A DNA stretch of 64,000 nucleotides from Mycobacterium kiyosense (GCA_021654635.1 AP025179.1:682001-746000); one strand, 5' to 3'; shown: positions 21,569-31,494, counted from the stretch's first letter. Translations and numbers: made by a program. The notes: generated by a model not told the origin, from the letters alone.

Positions 21569-22381
21569 TTACCGAGGGCCGCCGACCTCGAAGTCCCTGG
21601 TCTGAGCACCGGCGTCGATCACGGCCTGCAGCCGTTGCCGGGCAACGGGCTGGGCCAGAGTCTGGCGGAACAGCTGATCTTCGGTGCGCAGTCCGGCGGC
21701 GAGATCGGTGGACAGCGCGGCGTCGACCGCGCGTTTGGCCGCCGCGATGGTGCCCACCGGCGCCGCGGCGACGCGGGCGGCGAGCTTGTCCACGAACCGC
21801 CGCAACTTCTCCGGTGGCAACGCGCGATTGACATATCCCCAGGCTTCGGCGGTCGCCGCATCGACGTCCCGGCAGCCCAGGATGACCTCCAAAGCACGCC
21901 CCCGGCCGACCAGCCGGGGCAATCGCTGGGTGCCACCCCCGCCGGGGATGATCCCCAGCGCGACCTCCGGCTGGCCGAAGACGGCTTGCCCGAGCGCCGC
22001 ATAGCGCATGTCGAACGCCATCGCCCACTCGCTGCCGCCACCCCGGCAGATGCCTTCTATGACGGCGATGGTGGCCTTCGGCATGGTCCGGAAGTCCTCC
22101 ATCACGGTATGGAAGAAGCTCAGCTCGTCGTGCAGTCCGGTGTCGTCCGTAGGTAGGTCCAGGATCATGCCGACGTCTGCGTGGGCGACGAAGAAGTCCG
22201 GGTCGGCCGAGTCGACCACCAGCACGCGCACGTCGTCGTCGGCCGCCACCTGCTGCGTGAGGCGGACGATCTCCTCAGCCAGCGGCACATCCAGCAAGTT
22301 GATCGGCGGATTGTCGATGGTGGCCCGGCAAATCCCGTCGACACTGGAGACGCGCAATAGCCGATAATCGGCGTAACTCAT
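21569..22381 (-). CDS. Enoyl-CoA hydratase/isomerase family protein
   Basis: A 270-aa crotonase-fold protein from ATG 22381 (MSYADYRLL); an ATG four codons upstream is also possible. Oxyanion-hole regions are visible as FFVAHADVGMILD and IEGICRGGGSEWAMAFDMRYAA. The catalytic segment FGQPEVALGIIPGGGGTQRLPRL has the family signature, with Glu in QPEV. It hydrates or isomerises enoyl-CoA esters in fatty-acid breakdown. It is divergent from ttfA (~107 bp between starts). Substrate chain length cannot be inferred. Confidence 0.85.
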   Translation of the reverse strand: MSYADYRLLRVSSVDGICRATIDNPPINLLDVPLAEEIVRLTQQVAADDDVRVLVVDSADPDFFVAHADVGMILDLPTDDTGLHDELSFFHTVMEDFRTMPKATIAVIEGICRGGGSEWAMAFDMRYAALGQAVFGQPEVALGIIPGGGGTQRLPRLVGRGRALEVILGCRDVDAATAEAWGYVNRALPPEKLRRFVDKLAARVAAAPVGTIAAAKRAVDAALSTDLAAGLRTEDQLFRQTLAQPVARQRLQAVIDAGAQTRDFEVGGPR

Positions 22382-22488
22382 GACCGTCAACACTACGCAG
22401 CCGCCCCGCGGGGGTATTCACTCCTGTGATTCGGTTGTGACCTGCTCGGATTCTGTGTTCGGTACTGAGAGCAGATAGGCTGTTCGGG

Positions 22489-23370
22489 ATGGTCCCGCTC
22501 TGGTTCACGCTCTCCGCGCTGTGTTTCGTCGGCGCGGCGGTGCTGCTGTACATCGATATCGATCGACGTCGCGGCCGCAGCAGGCGCCGCAAGTCCTGGG
22601 CCAGGTCGCACGGCTTCGACTACGAGCGCGAATCCACCGACATCCTGCACCGCTGGAAGCGTGGCGTGATCTCGTCGGTCGGCAACGTTCCGGCCCAAAA
22701 CGTCGTCCTGGGCCAGATCCGCGGTGAAGCGGTCTACATCTTCGACCTCGAGGAAGTCGCCACCGTCATCGCGCTGCACCGCAAGGTCGGCACCAACGTC
22801 GTGGTGGACCTGCGGCTCAAAGGCCTCAAGGAGCCCCGCGAGAGCGACATCTGGCTGCTGGGCGCGATCGGCCCGCGGATGGTGTACTCGACCAACCTCG
22901 ACGCCGCCCGGCGCGCCTGCGACCGGCGCATGGTCACCTTCGCCCACACCGCGCCCGACTGCGCCGAGATCATGTGGAACGAACAGCACTGGACGCTGGT
23001 GGCCATGCCGATCGCCAGTACCCGCGCCCAGTGGGACGAGGGCCTGCGCGCCGTCCGCCAGTTCAACGACCTGCTGCGGGTGCTGCCGCCGCTGCCCGCG
23101 GACACTCCCCAAGAGGTCGGCGAATCCGAGGGGCGTCGCGCCCCCGGCCGTCCGTTGGCCCCGGCTGCCCGTGCGGAGTTGCCGGCGCGGCGCACGCAGG
23201 CGGACCCGATCGCGGGCGTGCTGCCCGACCCGGCTCGCCGGGTGGCCGAGCCCGTTCCGTCGAGGAGAGCCGCTCGGAAGGCGTTCGGCGTCCACCGCGG
23301 ACGGAACGCAACGGCCACCAGGCCAGCAACTACCAGCACTGAGAGCACATGCCCCGTCCTGTTGCGCTGA
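22489..23370 (+). CDS. ttfA: TtfA-like trehalose monomycolate transport factor
   Basis: A 293-aa protein similar to M. tuberculosis Rv0383c (TtfA), an essential accessory protein of the MmpL3 mycolate exporter. It has one N-terminal transmembrane helix (~residues 3-22), a basic stretch RRRGRSRRRK, then a cytoplasmic alpha/beta domain (GFDYERESTDILHRWKRG to RQFNDLLRVLPPLP). The C-terminal ~90 residues are Pro/Arg/Ala-rich and probably disordered. The 3' end overlaps the next gene by 22 nt. It acts at the inner membrane at growth poles, based on work on its homologues. Confidence 0.8.
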   Translation: MVPLWFTLSALCFVGAAVLLYIDIDRRRGRSRRRKSWARSHGFDYERESTDILHRWKRGVISSVGNVPAQNVVLGQIRGEAVYIFDLEEVATVIALHRKVGTNVVVDLRLKGLKEPRESDIWLLGAIGPRMVYSTNLDAARRACDRRMVTFAHTAPDCAEIMWNEQHWTLVAMPIASTRAQWDEGLRAVRQFNDLLRVLPPLPADTPQEVGESEGRRAPGRPLAPAARAELPARRTQADPIAGVLPDPARRVAEPVPSRRAARKAFGVHRGRNATATRPATTSTESTCPVLLR

Positions 23371-24122
23371 TCACTGGGCCGACGTCGGGCATCGGTGCCG
23401 GGTATGCCCGCCGGTACGCCCGCGACGGCTACGACCTGGTTCTGGTCGCTCGCGACGCCGAACGGCTGAAACAGCTGGCGGGCGAGCTGGAGTCGCGGGT
23501 GGGCAGCATCGAGATACTGCAGGCCGACCTCGCCTTGGCCGCCGACCGCGCCAAGGTTGCCGAACGGTTGGCCGAAGGCGTGCGGGTGCTGGTGAACAAC
23601 GCCGGGCTGGGCACGTCCGGTGATTTCTGGACGGCCGATCCCGCATTGCTGCAGCGACAACTCGACGTCAATGTGACCGCGGTGATGCACCTGACCCGCG
23701 CCGCACTGCCGGCCATGCTGGCCGCGGGTACGGGCACCGTCGTCAACATCGCCAGCGTCGCCGGCCTGCTGCCGGGCCGCGGATCGACCTATTCGGCGTC
23801 CAAGGCTTGGGTGATCTCGTTCACCGAAGGACTCGCCAACGGCTTGCAGGGCACCGGCGTCGGGGTGCACGCCGTGTGCCCGGGCTACGTGCGCACCGAG
23901 TTCCACAGCCGGGCCGGGCTCGACATGGCCGGGGTGCCGTCGTTCATGTGGCTCGAGGTCGACGACGTGGTCAACGAGAGCCTCGCCGACGTGGCGCGCG
24001 GCAAGGTGATCAGCATCCCGGGCCGCGAGTACAAGTTCCTGGTCGCCACCGGCCGTGCGATGCCGCGGCGGCTGGCGCGTCTGGTCACCAAGCGATTTGG
24101 CAGTGGCAGTGGCCGAACCTGA
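23349..24122 (+). CDS. Short-chain dehydrogenase/reductase
   Basis: A 257-aa classical SDR. The cofactor motif is TGPTSGIG (~residues 8-15), followed by Arg residues favouring NADP(H). NNAG is present (~87), and the catalytic Ser-Tyr-Lys set is in NIASVAG, TYSASK (~150). PGYVRTEF follows. The C-terminal basic tail (MPRRLARLVTKRF) resembles mycobacterial reductases of the Rv2509 type. It overlaps ttfA upstream and pyrE downstream. Proximity to ttfA suggests an envelope-lipid substrate, but this is inference. Confidence 0.8.
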   Translation: MPRPVALITGPTSGIGAGYARRYARDGYDLVLVARDAERLKQLAGELESRVGSIEILQADLALAADRAKVAERLAEGVRVLVNNAGLGTSGDFWTADPALLQRQLDVNVTAVMHLTRAALPAMLAAGTGTVVNIASVAGLLPGRGSTYSASKAWVISFTEGLANGLQGTGVGVHAVCPGYVRTEFHSRAGLDMAGVPSFMWLEVDDVVNESLADVARGKVISIPGREYKFLVATGRAMPRRLARLVTKRFGSGSGRT

Positions 24123-24663
24123 CCCGCGGTCCGATGACCGCGCCGAACTGGCCGACCTGGTGCGGCGGCTGTCGGTGATCCACGGCCGCGTCACGCTGTC
24201 GTCGGGCAAGGAGGCGGACTACTACGTCGACCTGCGCCGTGCCACTCTCCATCACCGCGCGTCGGCGCTGATCGGCCGGCTGATGCGCGACCTCACCGAG
24301 GACTGGGACTACGCGCTCGTCGGCGGCCTGACGCTGGGGGCCGACCCGGTCGCGACTGCGATCATGCACGCTCCGGGCCGTCCGATCGACGCGTTCGTGG
24401 TGCGTAAGTCGGCCAAAGCGCATGGCCTGCAACGACTTATCGAGGGATCCGAGGTGGCCGGCCAGCGGGTGCTGGTGGTCGAGGACACCAGCACCACCGG
24501 GAATTCGGCGCTGACGGCGGTGCGCGCCGTCCAGGACGCCGGCGGCGAGGTCGTGGGCGTCGCGACCGTGGTCGATCGCGCGACCGGTGCCGCGCAGGCC
24601 ATCGAAGCCGAGGGGCTGCCCTATCGCAGCGTGCTGGGCCTGGCCGAGCTGGGGCTGGGCTAG
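24109..24663 (+). CDS. pyrE: Orotate phosphoribosyltransferase
   Basis: A 184-aa type I phosphoribosyltransferase. It has the PRPP-binding loop RVLVVEDTSTTGNSAL (~residues 118-133), VTLSSGKEADYYVDLR near the N-terminus, and VVRKSAKAHG with catalytic Lys residues. It converts orotate and PRPP to OMP in pyrimidine synthesis. It is nearly identical in layout to M. tuberculosis PyrE (Rv0382c, 179 aa). GTG 24109 is chosen; GTG 24103 is equally in frame. The gene overlaps the SDR end by ~14 nt. Confidence 0.95.
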   Translation: MAEPDPRSDDRAELADLVRRLSVIHGRVTLSSGKEADYYVDLRRATLHHRASALIGRLMRDLTEDWDYALVGGLTLGADPVATAIMHAPGRPIDAFVVRKSAKAHGLQRLIEGSEVAGQRVLVVEDTSTTGNSALTAVRAVQDAGGEVVGVATVVDRATGAAQAIEAEGLPYRSVLGLAELGLG

Positions 24664-24673
24664 GTCGCTGGCG

Positions 24674-25570
24674 GTGCGCGTTCTCCTGGTGTTGGCTGTG
24701 GTCTTGGCCTGCCTGGCCGGATGCTCGAATCCGGGCCGTCGCAACGACATCTACGGAGCGCCTGACGCCCATATCGGCGAATCGCAGGCGGTGCTGGGCT
24801 GGAACGTCGCGGTATCGAATCTGCGCTGGTCGGATGACTACGTGCTGGTGGACGTCGACGCCTCGCCCACCGACCTCAAGGCGCCGCACGCCAAGGCCGA
24901 GGACATCCGCTTCGGCCTGTACGGCGCCCTGTCGCATCCGATGGAGGCGACCGGGCTGGGCAGCTGTGACGACGCGATGACCAAGGTGCACGACATCGGC
25001 TCGCCGCTGAACGCGCCGCCGGACCGGCTGACCGGCACGGTGTGCCTGGGCCCGCTGAAGGATCGCAGTGCGGTGCGCGGGGTGTACGTCTACTCGCCGC
25101 ATGACCGGATCGCCGGCACCGTTGCCGCCTACCCGGCCGCGTTCCCGGTGGGGCTGCTCCCGACCCCGGAGAGCGACACCGGGCTGGTAGTGCAGAGCAC
25201 CAGCGTGTCCGCTTGGCGCGCCGACGGCATGCCGGTGACCAAGGCCCAGCTGGGTGACCCGGCAGCGTTCAACGGCAACGGCTACATGCTGCTGGGCCTG
25301 CAGGCCGGCGCGGTGGCCGGCCGCTACCGCGACGACTCCGCCAAGCGTGGCGGGCCCATGATGCTGGCCGCCACCCCGACGCTGCCCGGCAAGGGGCTGA
25401 GCCCGGCCTGCGCGGCCTACGGCTCCACCGTGCTGGTGCTGCCCGACACGTCGCGCGACGCCGTCCAGGTCACCGCGTCGCTGTGTACGCAGGGCGAGAT
25501 CAACCAGGCGCTGCTGTTCGCGACGGTGACGGTCGTCGGCACCCACGCCGCGGTGTGGACGTCCAAGTGA
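24674..25570 (+). CDS. Lipoprotein, Rv0381c-like
   Basis: A 298-aa protein from GTG 24674, with a signal peptide and lipobox CLAGC (Cys ~residue 16). The exported part has an N-terminal segment (LGWNVAVSNLRWSDDYVLVDVDA) and paired Cys residues (GSCDD; TVCLG; PACAA; SLCTQ) that could form disulfides. It is the homologue of M. tuberculosis Rv0381c by position between pyrE and the RNA methyltransferase. Function unknown. Its TGA overlaps the next GTG (GTGA). Confidence 0.75.
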   Translation: MRVLLVLAVVLACLAGCSNPGRRNDIYGAPDAHIGESQAVLGWNVAVSNLRWSDDYVLVDVDASPTDLKAPHAKAEDIRFGLYGALSHPMEATGLGSCDDAMTKVHDIGSPLNAPPDRLTGTVCLGPLKDRSAVRGVYVYSPHDRIAGTVAAYPAAFPVGLLPTPESDTGLVVQSTSVSAWRADGMPVTKAQLGDPAAFNGNGYMLLGLQAGAVAGRYRDDSAKRGGPMMLAATPTLPGKGLSPACAAYGSTVLVLPDTSRDAVQVTASLCTQGEINQALLFATVTVVGTHAAVWTSK

Positions 25571-26211
25571 CCGAGCCGGGGCCTACCGAGTGGGGTGCGC
25601 CCGCCACCGGCGTCGGACCCTGGACCGCAGACCTGCCCGACGACCCCCGCTACGACCCAGATCTGTTGCGCGACGGCGATTCTCGCAATGTCGTCGACGC
25701 CTACCGGTACTGGACCCGGGAGGCCATCGTCGCCGACATCGACCAGCGCCGGCACCCGCTGCACATCGCGATCGAGAACTTCGGCCATGACGCCAACATC
25801 GGCTCGGTGGTGCGCACCGCGAACGCGTTCGCCGTGCACACCGTGCACATCGTGGGCCGGCGCCGGTGGAACCGGCGCGGCGCCATGGTGACCGATCGTT
25901 ATCAGCGCCTGTGTCACCACGACAGCACCGCCGAACTGATGGACTTCGCTGCCGGCGCGGGCCTGACGGTGGTCGCGGTGGACAACGTGCCCGGCGCGGC
26001 GCGCCTGGAAGAGACGGCGCTGCCCCGGGACTGCCTGCTGGTGTTCGGTCAGGAAGGACCCGGCATCACCGACGACACCCGCGGCGGTGCGGCGATCACC
26101 GTATCGATCGCCCAGTTCGGCTCGACCCGCAGCATCAACGCCGGGGTGGCCGCGGGGATTGCCATGCACGCCTGGATCCGGCAGCACGGCGACCTGACCC
26201 GGGCTTGGTGA
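25567..26211 (+). CDS. SPOUT-family RNA 2'-O-methyltransferase (TrmH/SpoU type)
   Basis: A 214-aa protein with the three SpoU motifs. Motif 1 is HDANIGSVVRTANAF (~residues 75-89). Motif 2 is CLLVFGQEGPGITDD. Motif 3 is SIAQFGSTRSINAGVAAGIAMHAW, which forms the SAM-binding trefoil knot. It methylates a ribose in tRNA or rRNA using SAM; the target base is not deducible. It corresponds to M. tuberculosis Rv0380c. GTG start overlaps the lipoprotein stop. Confidence 0.88.
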   Translation: MTEPGPTEWGAPATGVGPWTADLPDDPRYDPDLLRDGDSRNVVDAYRYWTREAIVADIDQRRHPLHIAIENFGHDANIGSVVRTANAFAVHTVHIVGRRRWNRRGAMVTDRYQRLCHHDSTAELMDFAAGAGLTVVAVDNVPGAARLEETALPRDCLLVFGQEGPGITDDTRGGAAITVSIAQFGSTRSINAGVAAGIAMHAWIRQHGDLTRAW

Positions 26212-26252
26212 CGGCCTACCTGGCCCCGAAGCGGTAGGGCAGGATCTCAGGT

Positions 26253-27374
26253 ATGGATCAGCTTTGGGCGAACCGGGCGGCCAGCTCCGAGGCCGCCGTC
26301 ACGCAGCGCCACCTCCGAAAGCTGTGGGGGCTGCCCGGCACCCAGCTCGGCGTGGTGGCCTGGCCCTCCGAGCGCCGGGACCGGTTGTTCGGCGGCTGGC
26401 ATTACTGGTGGCAGGCGCATCTGCTGGATTGCCTGATCGACGCGCAGCTGCGCGACCCGCGGTCCGAGCGGCACACTCGGATCAAACGCCAGATCCGCTC
26501 GCACCGGTTGCGCAACGTGATGCGCTGGACCAACGCCTATTACGACGACATGGCGTGGCTGGCGCTGGCGCTGGAGCGGGCTGCGATGTACGTGGGCGTC
26601 GAGCGCCGCGGGGCGCTGGCCAAGCTCGCCGACGAGTTCGTCGACGGCTGGGCCCCTGACGCCGGCGGCGGCATCCCGTGGCGCAAGCAGGACCAGTTCT
26701 TCAACGCCCCTGCCAACGGTCCGGCGGGGATCTTCCTGGCCCGCTACCCGGGCCGGTTGCGGCTGGCCCAACAGATCGCCGACTGGATCGACGAAACCCT
26801 GATCGACCCGGACAACCATCTGGTGTTCGACGGCATCCGGGACGGTTCGCTGGTCCGCCCGCAGTACACCTACTGCCAGGGTGTGGTGCTGGGGTTGGAA
26901 ACCGAGCTGGCCAAGCGCACCCACGACGACCGGCATGCACCCCGGGTGCATCGCCTGGTGGCGGCCGTCGACAAAGAGATGGCTCCCGGCGGCGTACTCA
27001 AGAGCGGCGGCGGTGGTGACGGCGGGCTGTTCCCCGGCGTCACGGTGCGGTACCTGGCTCTGGTCGCCACCGATCTGCCGGGTGATTCCGCCGCGGATGT
27101 CGCCGCCCGGGAAACCGCCGCCAAGATCGTGTTGACGTCGGCCAAGTCGGCGTGGGACAACCGCCAAACATTGGATGGCCTACCGGTTTTCGGCGCGTTC
27201 TGGGATCGCGACGCCGAACTGCCCACCACCGGCGGCCAGCAGGCGCAGTTCGTGGCGGGTGCCGTCAACAGCTCGGAGATTCCCGAGCGTGACCTGTCGG
27301 TGCAGTTGTCGGGCTGGATGCTGATGGAGGCGGCGCACAACGTCGCGACGGCGAAATCAGTCGGGCAAGGGTAG
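26253..27374 (+). CDS. Glycoside hydrolase family 76 (alpha-1,6-mannanase-like), Rv0365c-like
   Basis: A 373-aa (alpha/alpha)6-barrel protein. The GH76 catalytic Asp pair is visible in NAYYDDMAWLALAL (~residues 92-105). Other family landmarks are GIPWRKQDQFFNAPANGPAG, YTYCQGVVLG and GLFPGVTVRYL. GH76 members cut alpha-1,6-mannan, which in mycobacteria suggests the mannan backbone of lipomannan or PIMs. No signal peptide is seen, so it may act in the cytoplasm or on intermediates. It overlaps the convergent dedA gene by 18 nt. Confidence 0.8.
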   Translation: MDQLWANRAASSEAAVTQRHLRKLWGLPGTQLGVVAWPSERRDRLFGGWHYWWQAHLLDCLIDAQLRDPRSERHTRIKRQIRSHRLRNVMRWTNAYYDDMAWLALALERAAMYVGVERRGALAKLADEFVDGWAPDAGGGIPWRKQDQFFNAPANGPAGIFLARYPGRLRLAQQIADWIDETLIDPDNHLVFDGIRDGSLVRPQYTYCQGVVLGLETELAKRTHDDRHAPRVHRLVAAVDKEMAPGGVLKSGGGGDGGLFPGVTVRYLALVATDLPGDSAADVAARETAAKIVLTSAKSAWDNRQTLDGLPVFGAFWDRDAELPTTGGQQAQFVAGAVNSSEIPERDLSVQLSGWMLMEAAHNVATAKSVGQG

Positions 27375-28034
27375 CGGGTCGGGCTCGTCTTTGGGGGCCC
27401 GCCGGCGGGACCGGTAACCGCGCCAGGCGGCGATGAACGCCGGGATCATCGACACGAACAGGATGCCCAGGATGATCTTTTCCAGGTTCTGGTGCACGAA
27501 GGGCACGTTGCCCAGGAAGTATCCGGCGATCGTGACGCCGCCGCCCCACAGCACGCCGCCGACGATGTCGAAAGCCAGATACACCGGATAGCGCATGTAG
27601 GACACGCCCGCCACCACCGGGGTGAACGTTCGGACGAACGGCATGAAGCGGGCCAGGATGATCGCCCACGGACCGTACTTTTCAAAGAACGCGTGCGACT
27701 CGGTGACGTAGTGCTGCTTGAAGAAGCGCGAATCTTCTCGCTTGAACAGGGCCGGCCCGATGCGCCGGCCGATGAAATACCCGGTCTGATCACCCAGGAT
27801 GGCCACCAGCGCGACCGACGGCGCCAACACCCAGATGTCGAGGGTGCCCTTGGCCGCGAGCAGCCCGCCGGTGAACAACAACGACTCGCCGGGCAGCAGC
27901 GGGAACAGCAGACCGGTCTCGACGAAGACGATGACCAGGATCGTCGGCAGTACCGCGGAGGCGAACAGGCCCTCGGGGCCGATCCAGAACATCGGGTCGA
28001 GGATGCTTCCCGACGCCACCAGAGTGGTGCTCAT
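27357..28034 (-). CDS. DedA family membrane protein (Rv0364-like)
   Basis: A 225-aa protein with about five membrane segments and the DedA/SNARE-associated signature: FVETGLLFPLLPGESLLF (~residues 37-54), GYFIGRRIG, and RFMPFVRTFTPVVAGVSYM. DedA proteins are inner-membrane transporters tied to undecaprenyl-phosphate or phospholipid recycling and to proton-motive-force upkeep. It is divergent from fba, with starts ~60 bp apart. Confidence 0.88.
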   Translation of the reverse strand: MSTTLVASGSILDPMFWIGPEGLFASAVLPTILVIVFVETGLLFPLLPGESLLFTGGLLAAKGTLDIWVLAPSVALVAILGDQTGYFIGRRIGPALFKREDSRFFKQHYVTESHAFFEKYGPWAIILARFMPFVRTFTPVVAGVSYMRYPVYLAFDIVGGVLWGGGVTIAGYFLGNVPFVHQNLEKIILGILFVSMIPAFIAAWRGYRSRRRAPKDEPDPLPLPD

Positions 28035-28094
28035 GATGCTTCAACATACCGGCGTTGCAATACTGAGTGGACCAGTCTTCGAGAGGAACCTTCC

Positions 28095-29129
<1,035 letters not shown>

Positions 29130-29132
29130 CGC

Positions 29133-29163
29133 GCGCGGCGGGGTGCGTTCGACTTCGCCGCGC
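29133..29163 (+). terminator. Hairpin between convergent fba and Rv0361-like gene
   Basis: GCGCGGCG and CGCCGCGC arms are separated by 15 nt, 3 nt after the fba stop. Further short inverted repeats (cgcctcgcc and ggcgaggcg) follow in the 129-bp gap. Probably a bidirectional terminator region; no U-tract. Confidence 0.45.
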
Positions 29164-29258
29164 CTCGCCACTCTGCCTCGCCCTGAAACGACGGCGGAAA
29201 TCGGCTGCGATTTGCGCCCTGGTTACACGCGAGGCGAGGCGAAACAGGCGCGGAGTCC

Positions 29259-30077
29259 TCAGTTGGACTGGCAGATCTTCCACTGGTCGTCGCGGAACTG
29301 CAGGTCCAGGCTGCGCGTCGAGCGGACCTGCGGGTCGTAGGCCATGAACGTGGTGACGTTGGCCTCGGCGTGCTCGCCGTTGACGACGATCTGATCGATG
29401 CTGGCGATCATCGGGTACTGCTTGGCCGCCGAGACCCGCCGGTAGGTTTCGGCCCACGCCTTTTCGTCGTAGTCCACATAGCCGTCGCGAGTGGTGCCGC
29501 AGGTGATGCTGCGCAGCGCGGTCAGGTCACCCCGTTGAATCGCGACGTCGAAATTCTGGATGGTCTGCCTGACCTGGTCCTCCTGCGAGGCCTTCTCGTG
29601 CTTGCCGCGGGTCAGCAGCACGGTCCCGAAGATCGCGATCGCGGCCAGCGCCAGCACGATGACCACGATGGCCAGCACCCAACCCCAGTTGCGATTCTTG
29701 GCCGCCTGGGTCTGGTTTACCCCGCCACGCGCCGGAATCGACTGCGCAGTAACGTTCGGTGGCAATGGCGGCGCCGGCGGGATGGGTGGAGCGGGTGACG
29801 CAGCGGTCGGCCCAGCCGCCGGCGCGGGACGCGTCTCGAAAACCTCGGTGGGCGCCTCGGTGGCGGTGGCGAACACCTGTGTCTCTTTTTCGTCGAAACC
29901 CGGTGCGGTGAACCGGCGCTCGGGCTGCCCGTCAGGCACCGTCGCCTCGGTGCTCTCCTCCGGTTGCCGCTTGACGATGGCGACGGTCTCGGTTTCGGCG
30001 TTGTCAGGGTTGCGCTGCGGGCCCGGTGTGCCGCTGGAACCTGTGCCGCCGCGATCTGGCTCGGGTGCGTTGGGCAT
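29259..30077 (-). CDS. Single-pass membrane protein, Rv0361-like
   Basis: A 272-aa protein. The N-terminal ~125 residues are Pro/Ala/Glu-rich and probably disordered in the cytoplasm. One transmembrane helix follows (~131-155, WGWVLAIVVIVLALAAIAIF). The exported C-terminal domain (~165-272) looks like a small NTF2/DUF4878-type fold (QEDQVRQTIQNFDVAIQRGDLTALRS, ending RDDQWKICQSN) with two Cys residues. M. tuberculosis Rv0361 (275 aa) has the same layout. Function unknown. Confidence 0.75.
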   Translation of the reverse strand: MPNAPEPDRGGTGSSGTPGPQRNPDNAETETVAIVKRQPEESTEATVPDGQPERRFTAPGFDEKETQVFATATEAPTEVFETRPAPAAGPTAASPAPPIPPAPPLPPNVTAQSIPARGGVNQTQAAKNRNWGWVLAIVVIVLALAAIAIFGTVLLTRGKHEKASQEDQVRQTIQNFDVAIQRGDLTALRSITCGTTRDGYVDYDEKAWAETYRRVSAAKQYPMIASIDQIVVNGEHAEANVTTFMAYDPQVRSTRSLDLQFRDDQWKICQSN

Positions 30078-30148
30078 GAAAGGAGCTTAGCGACCCAACC
30101 CGCGGTTGGCGTGATCCCCGAGGTAGCGGTGTTGGCACAATGTGTCCC

Positions 30149-30562
30149 ATGACTCCGATGGGTGATCTGCTGGGACCTGATCCGATTCTGCTGCCGGGCG
30201 ACAGTGAGGCTGAAGCGGAGCTACTCGCGAACGAGCGGCCGGGAATCGTGGCGGCGGCGCATCCGTCGGCTTCGGTGGCCTGGGCCGCGCTGGCCGAGGA
30301 GGCGCTGGCCGAGGACCGGGCCATCACGGCCTACGCCTATGCCCGTACCGGCTACCACCGGGGCCTGGACCAGCTGCGCCGCAACGGCTGGAAGGGATTC
30401 GGCCCGGTGCCGTTCTCGCACGAGCCGAACCGCGGTTTTCTGCGCTGTGTGGCGGCCCTGGCGCGCGCCGCCGACGCGATCGGCGAGACCGACGAGTATC
30501 GCCGCTGCGTGGATCTGCTCGACGACTGCGACCCCGCCGCCCGCACTGCGCTGCGCCTTTAG
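30149..30562 (+). CDS. DUF3151 protein, Rv0360c-like
   Basis: A 137-aa soluble helical protein. Family features are LLGPDPILLPGD at the N-terminus, VAAAHPSASVAWAALAEEAL, AYARTGYHRGLDQLRRNGWK and PNRGFLRCVAALARAA. It is predicted to be an all-helical, TPR-like cytoplasmic protein conserved in actinobacteria, with no assigned function. ATG 30149 is chosen over an upstream ATG three codons earlier. It overlaps the convergent cation exporter end by 4 nt. Confidence 0.8.
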   Translation: MTPMGDLLGPDPILLPGDSEAEAELLANERPGIVAAAHPSASVAWAALAEEALAEDRAITAYAYARTGYHRGLDQLRRNGWKGFGPVPFSHEPNRGFLRCVAALARAADAIGETDEYRRCVDLLDDCDPAARTALRL

Positions 30563-31454
30563 AACGTCTCCTCGCAGTGCCCGTCCGGACAGTCGATCTG
30601 GACGGTCGCGTGGTCCAGTCCGCGGGCCGACAGCACCGCGCGCGCGTCACTGAGTACCCGGGCGGATTCGCCGACGCTGGTCAGATGCGCGGTGGCCATG
30701 TCTTTGCCGGGCGACAGCGTCCACACGTGCAGGTCGTGCACATCGGTGACGCCGTCGACCGCGCCGAGCGCCGAGCGCAATTCCTCGACGTCGATATGAG
30801 CCGGCGACGACTCGGACAAGATGCGTAGCGCAGCGCGGGCCAGGGCGATCGCCCGCGGCAGCACCCACAGTGCAACCAGCACCGCGACCACCACGTCGGC
30901 GTACGGCCAGTGCGTGGTGACGGTCACGATGCCGGCGATCAGCACGCCGATGCTGCCGACGGTGTCGGCGACGACTTCCATGTAGGCGCCCTTGACGGCC
31001 AGGCTGGCCTCGGAATGCGAGCGCAGCAGCATCGCCACGGCGAAGTTCGCCGCCACCCCGGCCAGTGCGACCACGATCATGGGCACACCGGGTACCGCCG
31101 GCGCTTCCCTGAGCCGGTCGATCGCCTCGTAGAGGATGAACATCGCGACGCCGACCAGTAGTACCGCGTTGGCCACCGCGGTGAACACTTCGGCCCGATG
31201 CCAGCCGTAGGTGCGACCGGGCGACGAGCTGCCGCGGCGAGCCAGCACCACGGCAGCCAACCCCATGAACACCGCGACCACATCGGTGAGCATGTGTCCG
31301 GCGTCGGCCAGCAGCGCGATCGAGTTGATCAACAGCGCGGTGGTCAGCTCGACGACGAAGAACGTCGCCAGGATGGCCGCGGCGCCGACCATGCGGCGGA
31401 TCATCCGCGACGCGTCCGCCTCGGCGGGGGGGTGTGGCTGTGTCCGGCGCCCAT
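30559..31454 (-). pseudogene. Cation diffusion facilitator (metal exporter), probable N-terminal frame break
   Basis: The body is a complete CDF transporter: six helices, metal-site motifs LLADAGHMLTDV (~residue 45) and MEVVADTVGSIG, plus a cytoplasmic domain with VTDVHDLHVWTLS and a His/Cys end (DCPDGHCEETF). The open frame begins at 31491 with an unlikely leader. ATG 31454 in another frame gives the typical MGAGHSHTP start and joins the body if one C is added to the run of seven at 31426-31432. It likely exports Zn, Co or another divalent metal. A perfect 9-bp inverted repeat lies immediately upstream. Confidence 0.8.
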
Positions 31455-31462
31455 GCCGCTTA

Positions 31463-31486
31463 ATATATGCGCAATTTCGCATATAT
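31463..31486 (-). promoter_or_regulatory. Perfect inverted repeat, probable ArsR/SmtB-type metal operator
   Basis: Arms ATATATGCG and CGCATATAT are exact complements with a 6-nt spacer. The site ends 8 bp before the proposed ATG of the metal exporter. AT-rich 'ATAT...ATAT' palindromes of this kind are typical of ArsR/SmtB metal sensors, including those controlling mycobacterial CDF genes. Its AT content contrasts with the GC-rich surroundings. No such regulator gene lies in this window. Confidence 0.65.
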
Positions 31487-31494
31487 CGCAATGG

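Noticed and set aside
18951..22028. 1025-aa frame antisense to clpB
   Set aside because: GC-rich shadow with no domain similarity; clpB on the plus strand is unambiguous. The same holds for the ~500-aa frame opposite dnaK.
27492..28094. Upstream extension of fba
   Set aside because: Translation is Arg/Gln/Asp-rich shadow of dedA on the other strand; Fba homology starts at ATG 28095 behind a ribosome binding site.
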